From the NCBI RefSeq assembly GCF_050717535.1, contig NZ_JBOITM010000067.1:1-64000 (forward strand): DNA of 64,000 nucleotides, written 5' to 3'. Below, in pieces: positions 1-8,836 of this stretch. How positions within the stretch are numbered: the stretch's first letter is position 1; each line of letters opens with the position of its first letter. Source of the DNA: Clostridium_AD sp050717535. GTDB taxonomy: Bacteria > Bacillota > Clostridia > Clostridiales > Clostridiaceae. Both the position numbers and the translations under genes were made by a program. The notes under the pieces were generated by a model. The model saw nothing but the letters and a program-made list of their open reading frames with translations. It was not told the DNA's origin and did no database searches.

Positions 1-283
1 AACATAATGATGTATGTGCTGATAAAATAACTCCTGTAGTTCCACATGCTTTTGATAATTCCTCAACAGCAATAACGTAAGATAAATTATCTCCGCCAGC
101 TCCACCAAATTCAGTGGAAATTGGAATGCCCATCATATGGTATCTAGCCATCTTCTCTACGGTTTCTGAAGGAAATCTTTCTGTCCTATCTATTTCAGCA
201 GCTATTGGTTCTACGACCTTTATTGTAAATTCCCTTACCATTTGTTGTACAAATTCTTGTTGTTTTGTAAGCTTAAAATCCAT
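1..283 (-). CDS. acyl-CoA dehydrogenase, N-terminal part (gene runs off the window)
   Basis: The reverse strand reads an open frame from ATG at 283 to the window edge (94 residues), starting MDFKLTKQQEFVQQMVREF and continuing with GIPISTEFGGAGGDNLSY and a stretch ending in GVILSAHTSL. This is the N-terminal helical domain of short-chain (butyryl-CoA type) acyl-CoA dehydrogenases, FAD enzymes that reduce crotonyl-CoA or oxidise acyl-CoA. A strong AGGAGGAAGG ribosome site sits just upstream at 287-296. The C-terminal catalytic base lies outside the window, so substrate class is inferred from the N-terminus only. Confidence 0.88.
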   Translation of the reverse strand, partial: MDFKLTKQQEFVQQMVREFTIKVVEPIAAEIDRTERFPSETVEKMARYHMMGIPISTEFGGAGGDNLSYVIAVEELSKACGTTGVILSAHTSLC

Positions 284-1029
284 AAACCTTCCTCCTCACT
301 ATTCTCCGAGAAAGATAACAACTAATATAATTGTTATCTTTCACTTCTTTCTTAAAAAAATCAAGTGTTATTAAATCATTCAATGCTGTGGAACTTTACA
401 TATTTAATATAAATTTACTAACGTTTACAGTTTCTCATTTTCAGCATTGAGCTAGTTTAAATACTAAACTTCCAATTAGATACGTCATAGAAATCAAATT
501 AAAACTTTGTATTCATAAATATGGATAGCAAGAATAATGCCATTTTTAATTTTAAATTATATTATCAAACTTAAAATAGGGAATCCACTTGATACATGGA
601 ATCTACTTAATATAGCCAAAGTCTATTATTTAGTAAGTTAGTTTTTTAGTGTTTTGTTACTGGTTTTACTTTTTAACTTTAAACATTTTGTTCGATAATA
701 TGTACAATCTAATTAGTTTATAAGGAACTATGCCTAATTACATGAACACTTTGTTAGAATGTATAACATAATTGTGTTCTAATCCGTACATATATTTGTA
801 ATTGTAGATATAATAGCACACTACATTTTGTTATTTTAAATAAGATAATGTAAAGGAATTTATTGTATGGTATCTAATAAATAAGCATGTATTTCATTAT
901 TTAATATAGGAAGAAGCTCTATAAAATGTAACACTACAGATAAGAGATCAGAATTAGAGTTAATACCGCATAATAGAAAAACTTTTTCAGTATATATATA
1001 TATATAAGGGATAAGTAGGGGGAGTTAAT
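284..1029. other. 746-bp non-coding region
   Basis: No convincing gene is seen on either strand; all frames are broken by stops. It holds the leader of the leftward acyl-CoA dehydrogenase gene, with a perfect 12-bp inverted repeat at 310-342, and the upstream region of the rightward protease gene. A (TA)n run lies near 991-1005, just before the GTAGGGGGAG ribosome site. Confidence 0.6.
310..342. promoter_or_regulatory. perfect inverted repeat in the acyl-CoA dehydrogenase leader
   Basis: Arms GAAAGATAACAA (310-321) and TTGTTATCTTTC (331-342) are exact reverse complements around a 9-nt centre, 27 nt upstream of the start codon on the minus strand. There is no U-tract in either direction, so a simple terminator is unlikely. 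It could be an operator or an mRNA 5' hairpin; the sequence does not say which. Confidence 0.5.
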
Positions 1030-1464
1030 ATGAGTGAAAAAGTCATCGCTATAGGTAACAGGCTAATGTTGGATGATGCAGTAGCAGTGTTGATTTTAGA
1101 AAAAATTAAAAATACCTTAGAGGATAAAGGGATTGAAACTATTATGGGAGAAACAGATTTAGATTTTTGTTTTTCAAAATTAAACCAGGAAGATGTATTT
1201 TATATTATGGATTCAACATATTATGGGAATATTCCAGGCACAGTAACTTTTAAAAGTTTAAATGATATGGTGAAGACTAGAGGCAAGATTAAGTCTATTC
1301 ACTCATTAGGCTTAATGGAATTAGTTAATGATTACAGGATGGATATTAAGGGCTATTTCATAGGAATAGAAATTGCCAATATAGATATTAACGTTGGACT
1401 TAGTAATGAACTGAAGGGTCAAATAGAATATATATCTAAGGAAATATTGAATTTTATAATATAG
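1030..1464 (+). CDS. hydrogenase maturation protease-like protein (peptidase M52 / HybD fold)
   Basis: The 144-residue product matches the HybD/HycI size and fold. It has the N-terminal IGNRLMLDDAVAV motif, with D16 where HybD has its nickel-ligand glutamate. IMDST supplies D61 and SIHSLGL supplies H91, the other two metal-ligand positions. The family removes the C-terminal tail of [NiFe]-hydrogenase large subunits after nickel insertion. No [NiFe] hydrogenase gene occurs in this window, so this copy is an orphan here; it may serve a hydrogenase elsewhere or have another role. The start is ATG with GTAGGGGGAG upstream, and a hairpin terminator follows at 1507-1538. Confidence 0.75.
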   Translation: MSEKVIAIGNRLMLDDAVAVLILEKIKNTLEDKGIETIMGETDLDFCFSKLNQEDVFYIMDSTYYGNIPGTVTFKSLNDMVKTRGKIKSIHSLGLMELVNDYRMDIKGYFIGIEIANIDINVGLSNELKGQIEYISKEILNFII

Positions 1465-1506
1465 TAAGGTCCATCCTAACATCTTAAATTTTAAACTATT
1501 CATTTA

Positions 1507-1538
1507 ATATCCTCAAAGATTTATGCTTTGAGGTATTT
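1507..1538 (+). terminator. hairpin terminator after the M52 protease gene
   Basis: CCTCAAAG and CTTTGAGG (1511-1518, 1526-1533) form an 8-bp stem with a 7-nt loop, followed by TATTTTG. The T-tract is short, so efficiency is uncertain. Confidence 0.6.
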
Positions 1539-1635
1539 TGCTTGTTATTTATCTGATTGTGACTTATCATTAAGTAGTATAACTAAACGTATAAGAAGGT
1601 AAAGTTAAATAATATTCATTTGTTTGGAGGATTAT

Positions 1636-2874
1636 ATGTCAAAGATTAAGAGATATATTATGATATCAGTAATTGTAGCACTATTTGGAGAGATATATTT
1701 TTATCCATTTGAGAGTCAATTTAAATTTTCGGCAGGGGTAATTATTTTAAATTTATGCATACTCATAATGGAAGACATGTCAGCAGTAACAATGGCGGTT
1801 CTATGTGGTTTTAGTGTATTTATTACAAGAAGTATTTTTGGAATTTTACTGCTGCACCAGGGGATTGTAGATACAATATCTTTTAATTTTCCTTCGCTTG
1901 CATATTATTTACTCTATGGAGTGCTTCTTTGGGTTACAAGAGTTAAAAAATATAGGAGTAATATAGTAAACACAATTTTTTTATTAGCATTGACAGATTC
2001 ATTCTCTAATATATTGGAAGCTTTGTTGCGAAATAGTATTAATCTCTATATAGTAAGAATTATAATTTTGGTGGGATTTATCAGAGCATCCGTATCCTAT
2101 TTTGCATATCTTACTAATAGTAAACAAAATTTGTTCATTTTGAATAGTGAACATCAAAAGAGATATACAGAACTAAATTTGTTGATTTCAAATATACAGG
2201 CAGAAATGTTTTATTTAAAGAAATCAATGAATGATATTGAAGAGGTAATGTCAAAAAGCTACAGTTTATATGAAACCTATAAAAACAATGAATATTTAAG
2301 AGAAAAGACCTTGGATATCGCTAGAGAGGTGCATGAAATTAAAAAAGATCATTATAGAGTGTTAAAGGGATTTGAGGCACTTATAGAGAATTTTGAAGAT
2401 GAAGCTGCTATGTCGCTTTCCAATATTTTTACAATTATTAAAGATAATACTAATAGATATATAAAAGAGAGTAAGAAAGAAATAGTAACTTTATTTCATT
2501 TTCAAAAGGATTTTACTGTTAAGGCTCATTATAATCTATTTGTTATGCTTAATAACCTAATTGTAAATAGTATAGATGATTGTGAAAGTGGAGATTCTAT
2601 CAAAATATATGAAAAAGAGGATGAAAACAATATATATTTTGAAGTAAGTGATACTGGAAAAGGAATTGATGAAGACATTATCCCCTATGTTTTCAATCCA
2701 GGGTTTACTACTAAGTATGATAAAATAACAGGAAAGTCTTCTACAGGCATAGGGCTTTCACATGTGAAAAATATTATTGATGATTTAGGTGGACATATAG
2801 AAATAAAATCAGATGGACTCTCAGGTACTACTTTTATATTAAAAATACCTAGAAAATCATTGAATGGAGGATAA
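1636..2874 (+). CDS. GlnK-type sensor histidine kinase
   Basis: About 412 residues. The N-terminal 165 residues contain several hydrophobic membrane segments. A coiled linker follows, then a putative phospho-acceptor in AREVHEIKKDH (H233), and an HATPase domain with the N box NNLIVNSIDDCE, the G1 box DTGKGID and the G2 box STGIGLSHVKN. The start is placed at ATG 1636 because GGAGG lies 5 nt upstream; an in-frame TTG at 1624 has no ribosome site. The stop is 2 nt before the response regulator gene. Bacillus GlnK/GlnL pairs respond to glutamine and control glutamine/glutamate transport genes. The two downstream gltS genes fit that role; the actual ligand is inferred. Confidence 0.82.
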   Translation: MSKIKRYIMISVIVALFGEIYFYPFESQFKFSAGVIILNLCILIMEDMSAVTMAVLCGFSVFITRSIFGILLLHQGIVDTISFNFPSLAYYLLYGVLLWVTRVKKYRSNIVNTIFLLALTDSFSNILEALLRNSINLYIVRIIILVGFIRASVSYFAYLTNSKQNLFILNSEHQKRYTELNLLISNIQAEMFYLKKSMNDIEEVMSKSYSLYETYKNNEYLREKTLDIAREVHEIKKDHYRVLKGFEALIENFEDEAAMSLSNIFTIIKDNTNRYIKESKKEIVTLFHFQKDFTVKAHYNLFVMLNNLIVNSIDDCESGDSIKIYEKEDENNIYFEVSDTGKGIDEDIIPYVFNPGFTTKYDKITGKSSTGIGLSHVKNIIDDLGGHIEIKSDGLSGTTFILKIPRKSLNGG

Positions 2875-2876
2875 CT

Positions 2877-3752
2877 ATGGGAGAAACCTTTTTGATCTTA
2901 GATGATGATATTAATATTAGAAAAATGTTAGGAATTCTCATAAAAAAAAATAATCTTGGAAAGGTTATATGTGAAATAGATAGTGGGAAAGATGCAGTGC
3001 AAGAAATTTTGTTTTATAATCCAGATATAGTACTAATTGATCTTTTGCTTCCTGTAGTGGATGGCATTGAAATAATGAAGGATAGCAAAAAACAAGGCTA
3101 CAAAGGTAAGTTTATTATGATATCTCAAGTAGAGGATGATGCAGTTGTATCAAAGGCATATGAAAATGGGATAATTTTTTTTATAAGTAAACCCATAAAT
3201 AGTATAGAGGTTATTAATGTCATTAAAGGTATCTGCCATAATATTGAACTTGAAAATTCATTAGCACTTATAAAAAATGCAGTTTTAAACTTAAATAGTG
3301 ATAAAAGTGTAGGGAAAGAGTTACTTTTAGATGAGAGAATAACTAACATTTTTGCTGATATAGGCATTGCTGGTGCTACAGGAAGTAATGAGTTAATTGT
3401 GATTATACATAAAATAATAGAGTTTAAAAAAAGGAATCAAACTTCTACATATAAGCTACAAAAAATATACCATGAAATTGTACTAGAACAGCAGGGCGAC
3501 GGAAATCTAAATGCAAATAAAAAAGCTTTAGAGCAAAGGGTCAGAAGAACTATTCAAAAGGCTTTGGAGACTATATCAGAGCTGGGTTGTGATGATTATA
3601 GTAGTAGTATCTTTATGGAGTATAGTACTCTATTATTTGACTTTAAACAAGTAAGACAGGAAATGAGACATATAAACAATGAATTGGAGGAACCAGGAAA
3701 GATTAATACAAAAAATTTCATCGAAAGTATTATTACTAAATTAGGTTCATAA
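2877..3752 (+). CDS. GlnL-type response regulator (receiver + YcbB domain)
   Basis: 291 residues. The receiver domain (about 1-120) has the acidic pocket LDDD (9-11), phospho-acceptor D55 in VLIDLLLPV and K105 in ISKPI. The remainder (about 130-285) resembles the YcbB DNA-binding domain of Bacillus GlnL rather than an OmpR or NarL helix-turn-helix. The ribosome site GGAGG overlaps the end of the kinase gene, so the two are co-translated. The adjacent gltS promoter carries TTTTGT-N4-TTTCGT, close to the GlnL direct repeat described in Bacillus, so autoregulation aside, gltS is the likely target. Confidence 0.82.
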   Translation: MGETFLILDDDINIRKMLGILIKKNNLGKVICEIDSGKDAVQEILFYNPDIVLIDLLLPVVDGIEIMKDSKKQGYKGKFIMISQVEDDAVVSKAYENGIIFFISKPINSIEVINVIKGICHNIELENSLALIKNAVLNLNSDKSVGKELLLDERITNIFADIGIAGATGSNELIVIIHKIIEFKKRNQTSTYKLQKIYHEIVLEQQGDGNLNANKKALEQRVRRTIQKALETISELGCDDYSSSIFMEYSTLLFDFKQVRQEMRHINNELEEPGKINTKNFIESIITKLGS

Positions 3753-3843
3753 TTGTTTTAATAGTTTAGCATAATGTTATGATAAAATGTGTAAAAGATG
3801 TGAAAGTCATGAATATTTTAAAATTTATTTTTTCAATGAAGTA

Positions 3844-3859
3844 TTTTGTAGTATTTCGT
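3844..3859 (+). promoter_or_regulatory. putative GlnL box of the first gltS gene
   Basis: TTTTGTAGTATTTCGT is a direct repeat TTTTGT-N4-TTTCGT. The Bacillus GlnL site is a TTTTGT-N4-TTTTGT direct repeat. It lies immediately upstream of, and overlaps by one base, the -35 TTGTTA (3859-3864) of a promoter whose -10 is TATAAT (3880-3885). An activator bound there would contact polymerase. The arrangement is repeated before the second gltS gene. Confidence 0.6.
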
Positions 3860-3885
3860 TGTTAATTGTATGAACTCTTTATAAT
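3859..3885 (+). promoter_or_regulatory. sigma-A promoter of the first gltS gene
   Basis: -35 TTGTTA, 15-nt spacer, -10 TATAAT. The sub-optimal -35 and short spacer are typical of an activator-dependent promoter. The second gltS gene has the same -35, spacer length and -10. Confidence 0.6.
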
Positions 3886-3930
3886 ATATTATATAATGTA
3901 ATATAAAAAATATATAAGGGGGTATATCAA

Positions 3931-5139
3931 ATGGCTTTTAAATTAGATATGGTTCAAGCAGCGGCACTAGCAGTTGTTGTCTTATTTATAGGACAGAAAA
4001 TTAAAAATAAGTTGGTTTTTTTAGAAAGGTACTGTATACCGGCACCAGTAATTGGAGGTTTGCTTTTTGCAATAATAACTTTAATATTAAAAGTAAGTGG
4101 CTTATTGGTTTTTGATATGGATGTAACTCTTCAAAAACTATTTATGACGGCATTCTTTACAACGATTGGTTTTACTGCAAGTCTTAAATTACTAAAAAAA
4201 GGTGGAAAAGGAGTTTTTATATTTTTAGGAATATCCGTAGTACTTGTAATTCTTCAAGATATTACAGGGGTTACACTTGCTAAAATGTTTGGTCTAAATC
4301 CACTTATAGGACTTAGTACAGCTTCTGTTCCTATGGTTGGTGGACATGGAACTGCAGGTGCCTTTGGTCCAATATTTGAAAAAGCAGGCGCAGTAGGGGC
4401 ATCAACAGTAGCAATGGCATCAGCAACCTTTGGTTTAATTATGGGTAGTGTTATTGGTGGGCCTATAGGTAAAAGATTAATTGAAAAAAATAATATTTCG
4501 TATCCTATGAAAACGATTAATTCTGATACGGCTAAAGAAGCAGCAGTAACAAAAGAAGAAACTGGAAAACAGATGATTCCTGAAAACTTTATGGGTGCTG
4601 TATCTCAGATATTCATAGCAATGGGAATAGGTACAATTATATCTATGCTTCTAGAAAAAACAGGTATGACTTTTCCAGTATACATAGGTGCGATGTTTGC
4701 AGCTGCAATTATAAGAAATATATCTGATTCTACAAGCTTATTTAAAGTTAACTTAGATGAAATTGATATGATAGGAGGTATTTCATTATCTATATTCTTA
4801 TCAATGGCATTAATGGGATTAAAATTATGGCAATTAGCGGATTTGGCTGTACCTTTAATAGTAATGTTATTAGCTCAAACTGTATTAATGGGATTGTTTG
4901 CATATTTTGTAACCTTTAATTTAATGGGTAGAGATTATGATGCAGCAGTAATGTGCTCTGGTAATTGTGGATTTGGTATGGGAGCTACACCAAATGCAAT
5001 GGCTAATATGGGAGCCATGACAGATAAATATGGACATGCTCCAAGAGCATTTTTTATAGTGCCACTGGTGGGAAGTTTATTTATAGATTTCTGTAATGCA
5101 GGAATTATTACCACGTTTATGAATGTGTTTGGAAAATAA
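3931..5139 (+). CDS. gltS: sodium/glutamate symporter GltS, copy 1
   Basis: 402 residues and about ten hydrophobic segments. It carries the paired GltS signature loops GGHGTAGAFGPIFE (mid) and CGFGMGATPNAMANM (C-terminal half) that form the re-entrant substrate-binding loops of the ESS family. It would import glutamate with Na+ across the cytoplasmic membrane. The start is ATG with AAGGGGG upstream. It sits 178 bp after the GlnK/GlnL-type pair, behind a putative GlnL box. It is over 90% identical to the next gene, a recent tandem duplication that includes the terminator. Confidence 0.93.
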   Translation: MAFKLDMVQAAALAVVVLFIGQKIKNKLVFLERYCIPAPVIGGLLFAIITLILKVSGLLVFDMDVTLQKLFMTAFFTTIGFTASLKLLKKGGKGVFIFLGISVVLVILQDITGVTLAKMFGLNPLIGLSTASVPMVGGHGTAGAFGPIFEKAGAVGASTVAMASATFGLIMGSVIGGPIGKRLIEKNNISYPMKTINSDTAKEAAVTKEETGKQMIPENFMGAVSQIFIAMGIGTIISMLLEKTGMTFPVYIGAMFAAAIIRNISDSTSLFKVNLDEIDMIGGISLSIFLSMALMGLKLWQLADLAVPLIVMLLAQTVLMGLFAYFVTFNLMGRDYDAAVMCSGNCGFGMGATPNAMANMGAMTDKYGHAPRAFFIVPLVGSLFIDFCNAGIITTFMNVFGK

Positions 5140-5180
5140 TAAATTCACTATTACTTTAATTCTGTAGTTTAATATTTTTC

Positions 5181-5227
5181 AAAGTATGTATTACTAAGAA
5201 ATTCTTTTAGTAATACATACTTTTTTT
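5181..5227 (+). terminator. terminator of gltS copy 1
   Basis: A 17-bp stem built on AAAGTATGTATTACTAA and its complement, followed by seven T. A near-identical hairpin follows the second gltS gene, showing the duplicated unit included the terminator. Confidence 0.9.
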
Positions 5228-5385
5228 ATGTTAAAAATTAGTGGTTAATGAAAAAGGATAGTTTTATGTTTTAAAGAATTACTGCTAACTATTGTATTCA
5301 ATTATAAAAAAAATAAAAAAGTTTAAACAATAAAAACAGTTCAAATAATACCAATAGTTTGAAAAATTAATTTATTTATGAGAGA

Positions 5386-5427
5386 ATCTGTAGCATTGTG
5401 TTGTTATTTGTAGAAGCCATGTATAAT
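5386..5427 (+). promoter_or_regulatory. GlnL-like box and promoter of gltS copy 2
   Basis: ATCTGT-AGCA-TTGTGT (5386-5401) aligns base for base with the first copy's box TTTTGT-AGTA-TTTCGT. It is followed by -35 TTGTTA (5401-5406), a 15-nt spacer and -10 TATAAT (5422-5427). The box is more degenerate than in copy 1, so the two carriers may respond differently. The rest of 5228-5466 shows nothing else. Confidence 0.5.
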
Positions 5428-5466
5428 TAAATTAGATACTAAAAAATTATATAGGGGGTATAGCAA

Positions 5467-6675
5467 ATGACTTTTAAGTTAGATATGGTTCAAGCAGCTG
5501 CACTAGCGGTTGTTGTATTGTTTATAGGACAAAAAATTAAAAATAAGTTAACTTTTTTAGAAAAGTACTGTATACCGGCACCAGTAATTGGGGGTTTGAT
5601 TTTTGCAGTAATAACTTTAATATTAAAATTAACTAACGTATTGGTTTTTGATATGGACATAACTCTTCAAAAATTATTTATGACGGCATTCTTTACAACT
5701 ATTGGTTTTACTGCGAGTCTTAAATTACTAAAAAAAGGCGGAAAAGGAGTTTTTATTTTTTTAGGAATATCCGTAGTACTTGTAATTCTTCAAGACGTTA
5801 CAGGGGTTACACTTGCTAAAATGTTTGGCCTAAATCCACTTATAGGACTTAGTACAGCTTCTGTTCCTATGGTTGGTGGACATGGAACTGCAGGTGCATT
5901 TGGTCCAGTATTTGAAAAAGCAGGCGCAGTAGGTGCATCAACAGTAGCAATGGCATCAGCAACTTTTGGTTTAATTATGGGTAGTGTTATTGGAGGACCT
6001 TTAGGTAAACGATTAATTGAGAAAAAGAATCTTTCATACCCTATGAAAACGATTAAGTCTGCTGCGGCTAAAGAAGCAGCAGTAACAAAAGAAGAAACTG
6101 GAAAACGGATGATTCCTGAAAACTTTATGGGTGCTATATCTCAGATATTATTAGCAATGGGAATAGGTACAATTATATCTATGCTTTTAGAAAAAACAGG
6201 TATGACTTTCCCAGTATATATAGGCGCTATGTTTGCAGCTGCAATTATAAGAAATATATCTGATTCTACAAGTTCATTTAAGGTTAACTTAGATGAAATT
6301 GATATGATAGGAGGAATTTCATTATCTATATTCTTATCTATGGCATTAATGGGATTAAAATTATGGCAATTAGCGGATTTAGCTATACCTTTAATAGTAA
6401 TGTTATTAGCCCAAACAATATTACTTGGATTGTTTGCATATTTCATAACCTTCAATTTAATGGGTAGAGATTATGAGGCAGCAGTAATGTGCTCTGGTAA
6501 TTGTGGATTTGGTATGGGAGCTACTCCAAATGCAATGGCTAATATGGGAGCTATGACAGAAAAATATGGACATGCTCCAAGTGCATTTTTTATAGTGCCA
6601 CTGGTGGGAAGTTTATTTATAGATTTCTGTAATGCAGGAATTATTACCACATTTATGAATGTGTTTGGAAAATGA
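5467..6675 (+). CDS. gltS: sodium/glutamate symporter GltS, copy 2
   Basis: 402 residues, colinear and over 90% identical with the preceding GltS. The same GGHGTAGAFGPVFE and CGFGMGATPNAMANM loops are intact. Differences are scattered and mostly conservative (for example V/I and L/V swaps and a few changes near residues 55 and 190). Both copies therefore look functional. Start ATG with TAGGGGG upstream. Confidence 0.93.
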   Translation: MTFKLDMVQAAALAVVVLFIGQKIKNKLTFLEKYCIPAPVIGGLIFAVITLILKLTNVLVFDMDITLQKLFMTAFFTTIGFTASLKLLKKGGKGVFIFLGISVVLVILQDVTGVTLAKMFGLNPLIGLSTASVPMVGGHGTAGAFGPVFEKAGAVGASTVAMASATFGLIMGSVIGGPLGKRLIEKKNLSYPMKTIKSAAAKEAAVTKEETGKRMIPENFMGAISQILLAMGIGTIISMLLEKTGMTFPVYIGAMFAAAIIRNISDSTSSFKVNLDEIDMIGGISLSIFLSMALMGLKLWQLADLAIPLIVMLLAQTILLGLFAYFITFNLMGRDYEAAVMCSGNCGFGMGATPNAMANMGAMTEKYGHAPSAFFIVPLVGSLFIDFCNAGIITTFMNVFGK

Positions 6676-6717
6676 TAAACTCTTTTATTTTCACAATTTT
6701 GTAGTTTAATATGTTCG

Positions 6718-6763
6718 AAAGTATATATTACTAAAGGAACTCTTTAGTAATATATACTTTTTT
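6718..6763 (+). terminator. terminator of gltS copy 2
   Basis: A stem built on AAAGTATATATTACTAAAG and its complement, followed by a T-run. It is homologous to the hairpin at 5181-5227. Confidence 0.88.
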
Positions 6764-6851
6764 TATTACGTAAAATTTAGTATGAACAAAAGCCAGGTAT
6801 CATTTTCCATCATACAAATGAAGCTTTTCACAAGGATTTTTAAATTATGTC

Positions 6852-6880
6852 TTGATAAAAAAAACTATGAACTTTATAAT
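6852..6880 (+). promoter_or_regulatory. sigma-A promoter of the sigma-54 activator gene
   Basis: -35 TTGATA (6852-6857), 17-nt spacer, -10 TATAAT (6875-6880), 29 nt before the start codon. Confidence 0.7.
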
Positions 6881-6909
6881 TGTTTTATATGCTTAAGGGA
6901 AGGTGACAA

Positions 6910-8643
6910 ATGGATACAATTAATAATTACTATAATGAAATTATAGGCAATATTAATGAAGGCGTTATTGTTATAGACAACAGTGGTATTATAAAAATCA
7001 TTAATAATGCAGCTGGAAAAATGTTGATGGTTAATGTAAAAGATAGCATAGGAAAATGTATATTAAATGTAGTTCCACATAGTGAATTATTAAGTGTAAT
7101 TGAAAATGGAGACACACAAATAAATATTGAAGAAGAAAAATTTATTGTAACTCGTAAATCAATAATTGAAAATGGCGAAGTAATAGGTGGACTCCAAATA
7201 TTTAGTGAAAAAATTGAGAACAAAGAATTAACAGATTCAAAAAATAATACGTTAAAAAACTTTAACAATAATGGTAATGTTCCTGAGAAAATTTTAAATA
7301 CAATTATTAATACTGTAAATGAGTCTGTGGTGGTAGTAGATAAAAATGGAATAATAACTATGATGAGTAATGCATATAAGGAGCTTATTAATTGTGAAAA
7401 TCCAGAGGGAAAGCATGTAACGGATGTTATTGAAAACACAAAATTACATATAGTAGCAAAGACCGGCGAAAAACAATTTGGTGAACTTCAAGAGACTAAC
7501 GGGCATAAGATGATTTCAATGAGAGTGCCCATAGTGGAAGATGGTAAAACTATAGGGGCTATTGAAAAAGTAATGTTTAAGGATTTAAGCAATTTCAAAA
7601 TATTAAGTAATAAATTGTCTGATTTAGAAAAAGAGGTTAAATACTATAAACATGAGCTGAGTGGGGATGGAAAAGCATTATATACTTTTCGTAATATCAT
7701 AGGGCACAGTGCTAAGAGCCGCGAGGTAATGCATCTGGCCAGAAGAGTAGCTAAGATAGATTCAAATGTTTTAATTACTGGTGAAAGTGGAACGGGTAAA
7801 GAACTTTTTGCACACTCTATCCACAATGCTAGTAGTAGATGTCTAAAGCCATTTGTGAAAATTAATTGCGGTGCTATTCCAGCAGAGCTTTTTGAGTCGG
7901 AAATGTTTGGCTATGAGGAGGGTGCTTTTACTGGTGCTAAAAGATCAGGTAAGAAGGGTAAGTTTGAACATGCCAATGGGGGTACTATTTTATTAGATGA
8001 AATTGGTGATATGCCTATGAATATGCAGGTTAAACTCCTAAGGGTTATTCAAGAAAAGGAGTTAGTGAGAGTTGGCGGAAACGATGTTACTCAAGTTGAT
8101 GTGAGAGTTATTGCTTCTACTAATAAGTCCTTAGAAAAGTTAATTAGTGATGGTAAATTTAGAGAGGATTTGTATTATAGGTTGGATGTTATGCATTTGA
8201 AATTGCCGTCACTCAGAGAAAGAATAGATGATATCGAGGAATTATCAAATGTGCTTAGGATGAAGATAAGTAAAAAATATGGTATTTATACTGAGGGAAT
8301 TTCAAGTGAAGCCATTGATTATTTAAAATCATATAACTGGCCGGGGAATATAAGACAACTTGAAAATGTAATAGAAAGAGCTATAAATCTTTTGGATGGA
8401 GAACTTTGTATAGTGTCAAAACATTTGCCGGAGAAAATAATAAAGAATAAGATAAAAAAATATTCATTAGGAAATAATTATTTGAAAGATGTTGTTGAAA
8501 CCCTGGAAAAGGACCTGATTATGCAGTGTATAAAAAAAACTGATGGAAATAAAAAAGAAACAGCAAAAATATTGGGGCTTAGTAGAGCTGGATTATATAA
8601 AAAATTAAACCGATATAATTTAACGAAAGAGACCAATCTATAA
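6910..8643 (+). CDS. sigma-54-dependent activator with two PAS domains (Fis-type HTH)
   Basis: 577 residues. PAS-like domains lie at about 6-100 and 128-225, and a short coiled linker at about 230-250. The AAA+ domain has Walker A GESGTGKE (291-298), the sigma-54 contact loop GAFTGA (338-343) and Walker B GGTILLDEIGD (357-367). A Fis-type helix-turn-helix closes the protein (about 540-575, KKETAKILGLSRAGLYKKL). Such proteins remodel RNA polymerase-sigma-54 at GG-N10-GC promoters. One lies before the next gene (thiolase), making thiolase the likely target. The PAS domains suggest a small-molecule or redox signal; which one cannot be read. Start ATG with AAGGGAAGGTGA upstream. Confidence 0.92.
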   Translation: MDTINNYYNEIIGNINEGVIVIDNSGIIKIINNAAGKMLMVNVKDSIGKCILNVVPHSELLSVIENGDTQINIEEEKFIVTRKSIIENGEVIGGLQIFSEKIENKELTDSKNNTLKNFNNNGNVPEKILNTIINTVNESVVVVDKNGIITMMSNAYKELINCENPEGKHVTDVIENTKLHIVAKTGEKQFGELQETNGHKMISMRVPIVEDGKTIGAIEKVMFKDLSNFKILSNKLSDLEKEVKYYKHELSGDGKALYTFRNIIGHSAKSREVMHLARRVAKIDSNVLITGESGTGKELFAHSIHNASSRCLKPFVKINCGAIPAELFESEMFGYEEGAFTGAKRSGKKGKFEHANGGTILLDEIGDMPMNMQVKLLRVIQEKELVRVGGNDVTQVDVRVIASTNKSLEKLISDGKFREDLYYRLDVMHLKLPSLRERIDDIEELSNVLRMKISKKYGIYTEGISSEAIDYLKSYNWPGNIRQLENVIERAINLLDGELCIVSKHLPEKIIKNKIKKYSLGNNYLKDVVETLEKDLIMQCIKKTDGNKKETAKILGLSRAGLYKKLNRYNLTKETNL

Positions 8644-8645
8644 TA

Positions 8646-8682
8646 GTACACATGTAAACAAAGTTTACATGTGTTGTTTTTA
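8646..8682 (+). terminator. terminator of the sigma-54 activator gene, also a candidate enhancer repeat
   Basis: ACACATGTAAAC and GTTTACATGTGT pair around AAA and are followed by TGTTTTT. The core GTAAACAAAGTTTAC (8654-8668) recurs in altered form at 8837-8851, so this hairpin may double as an activator binding site for the sigma-54 promoter at 8933-8950. Confidence 0.75.
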
Positions 8683-8836
8683 TATAAATAATAGTCACGG
8701 TAATTTAGGTAATAATTACATAAAAAACTAAATGTACAGTTATATCAACGCATTGAAAACACTTTTAGTGATTTTTTTAACAATGAGGTTAGAATATTAA
8801 CAAACTAAAAGTATAAAAAATCATGTAATTATTAAC

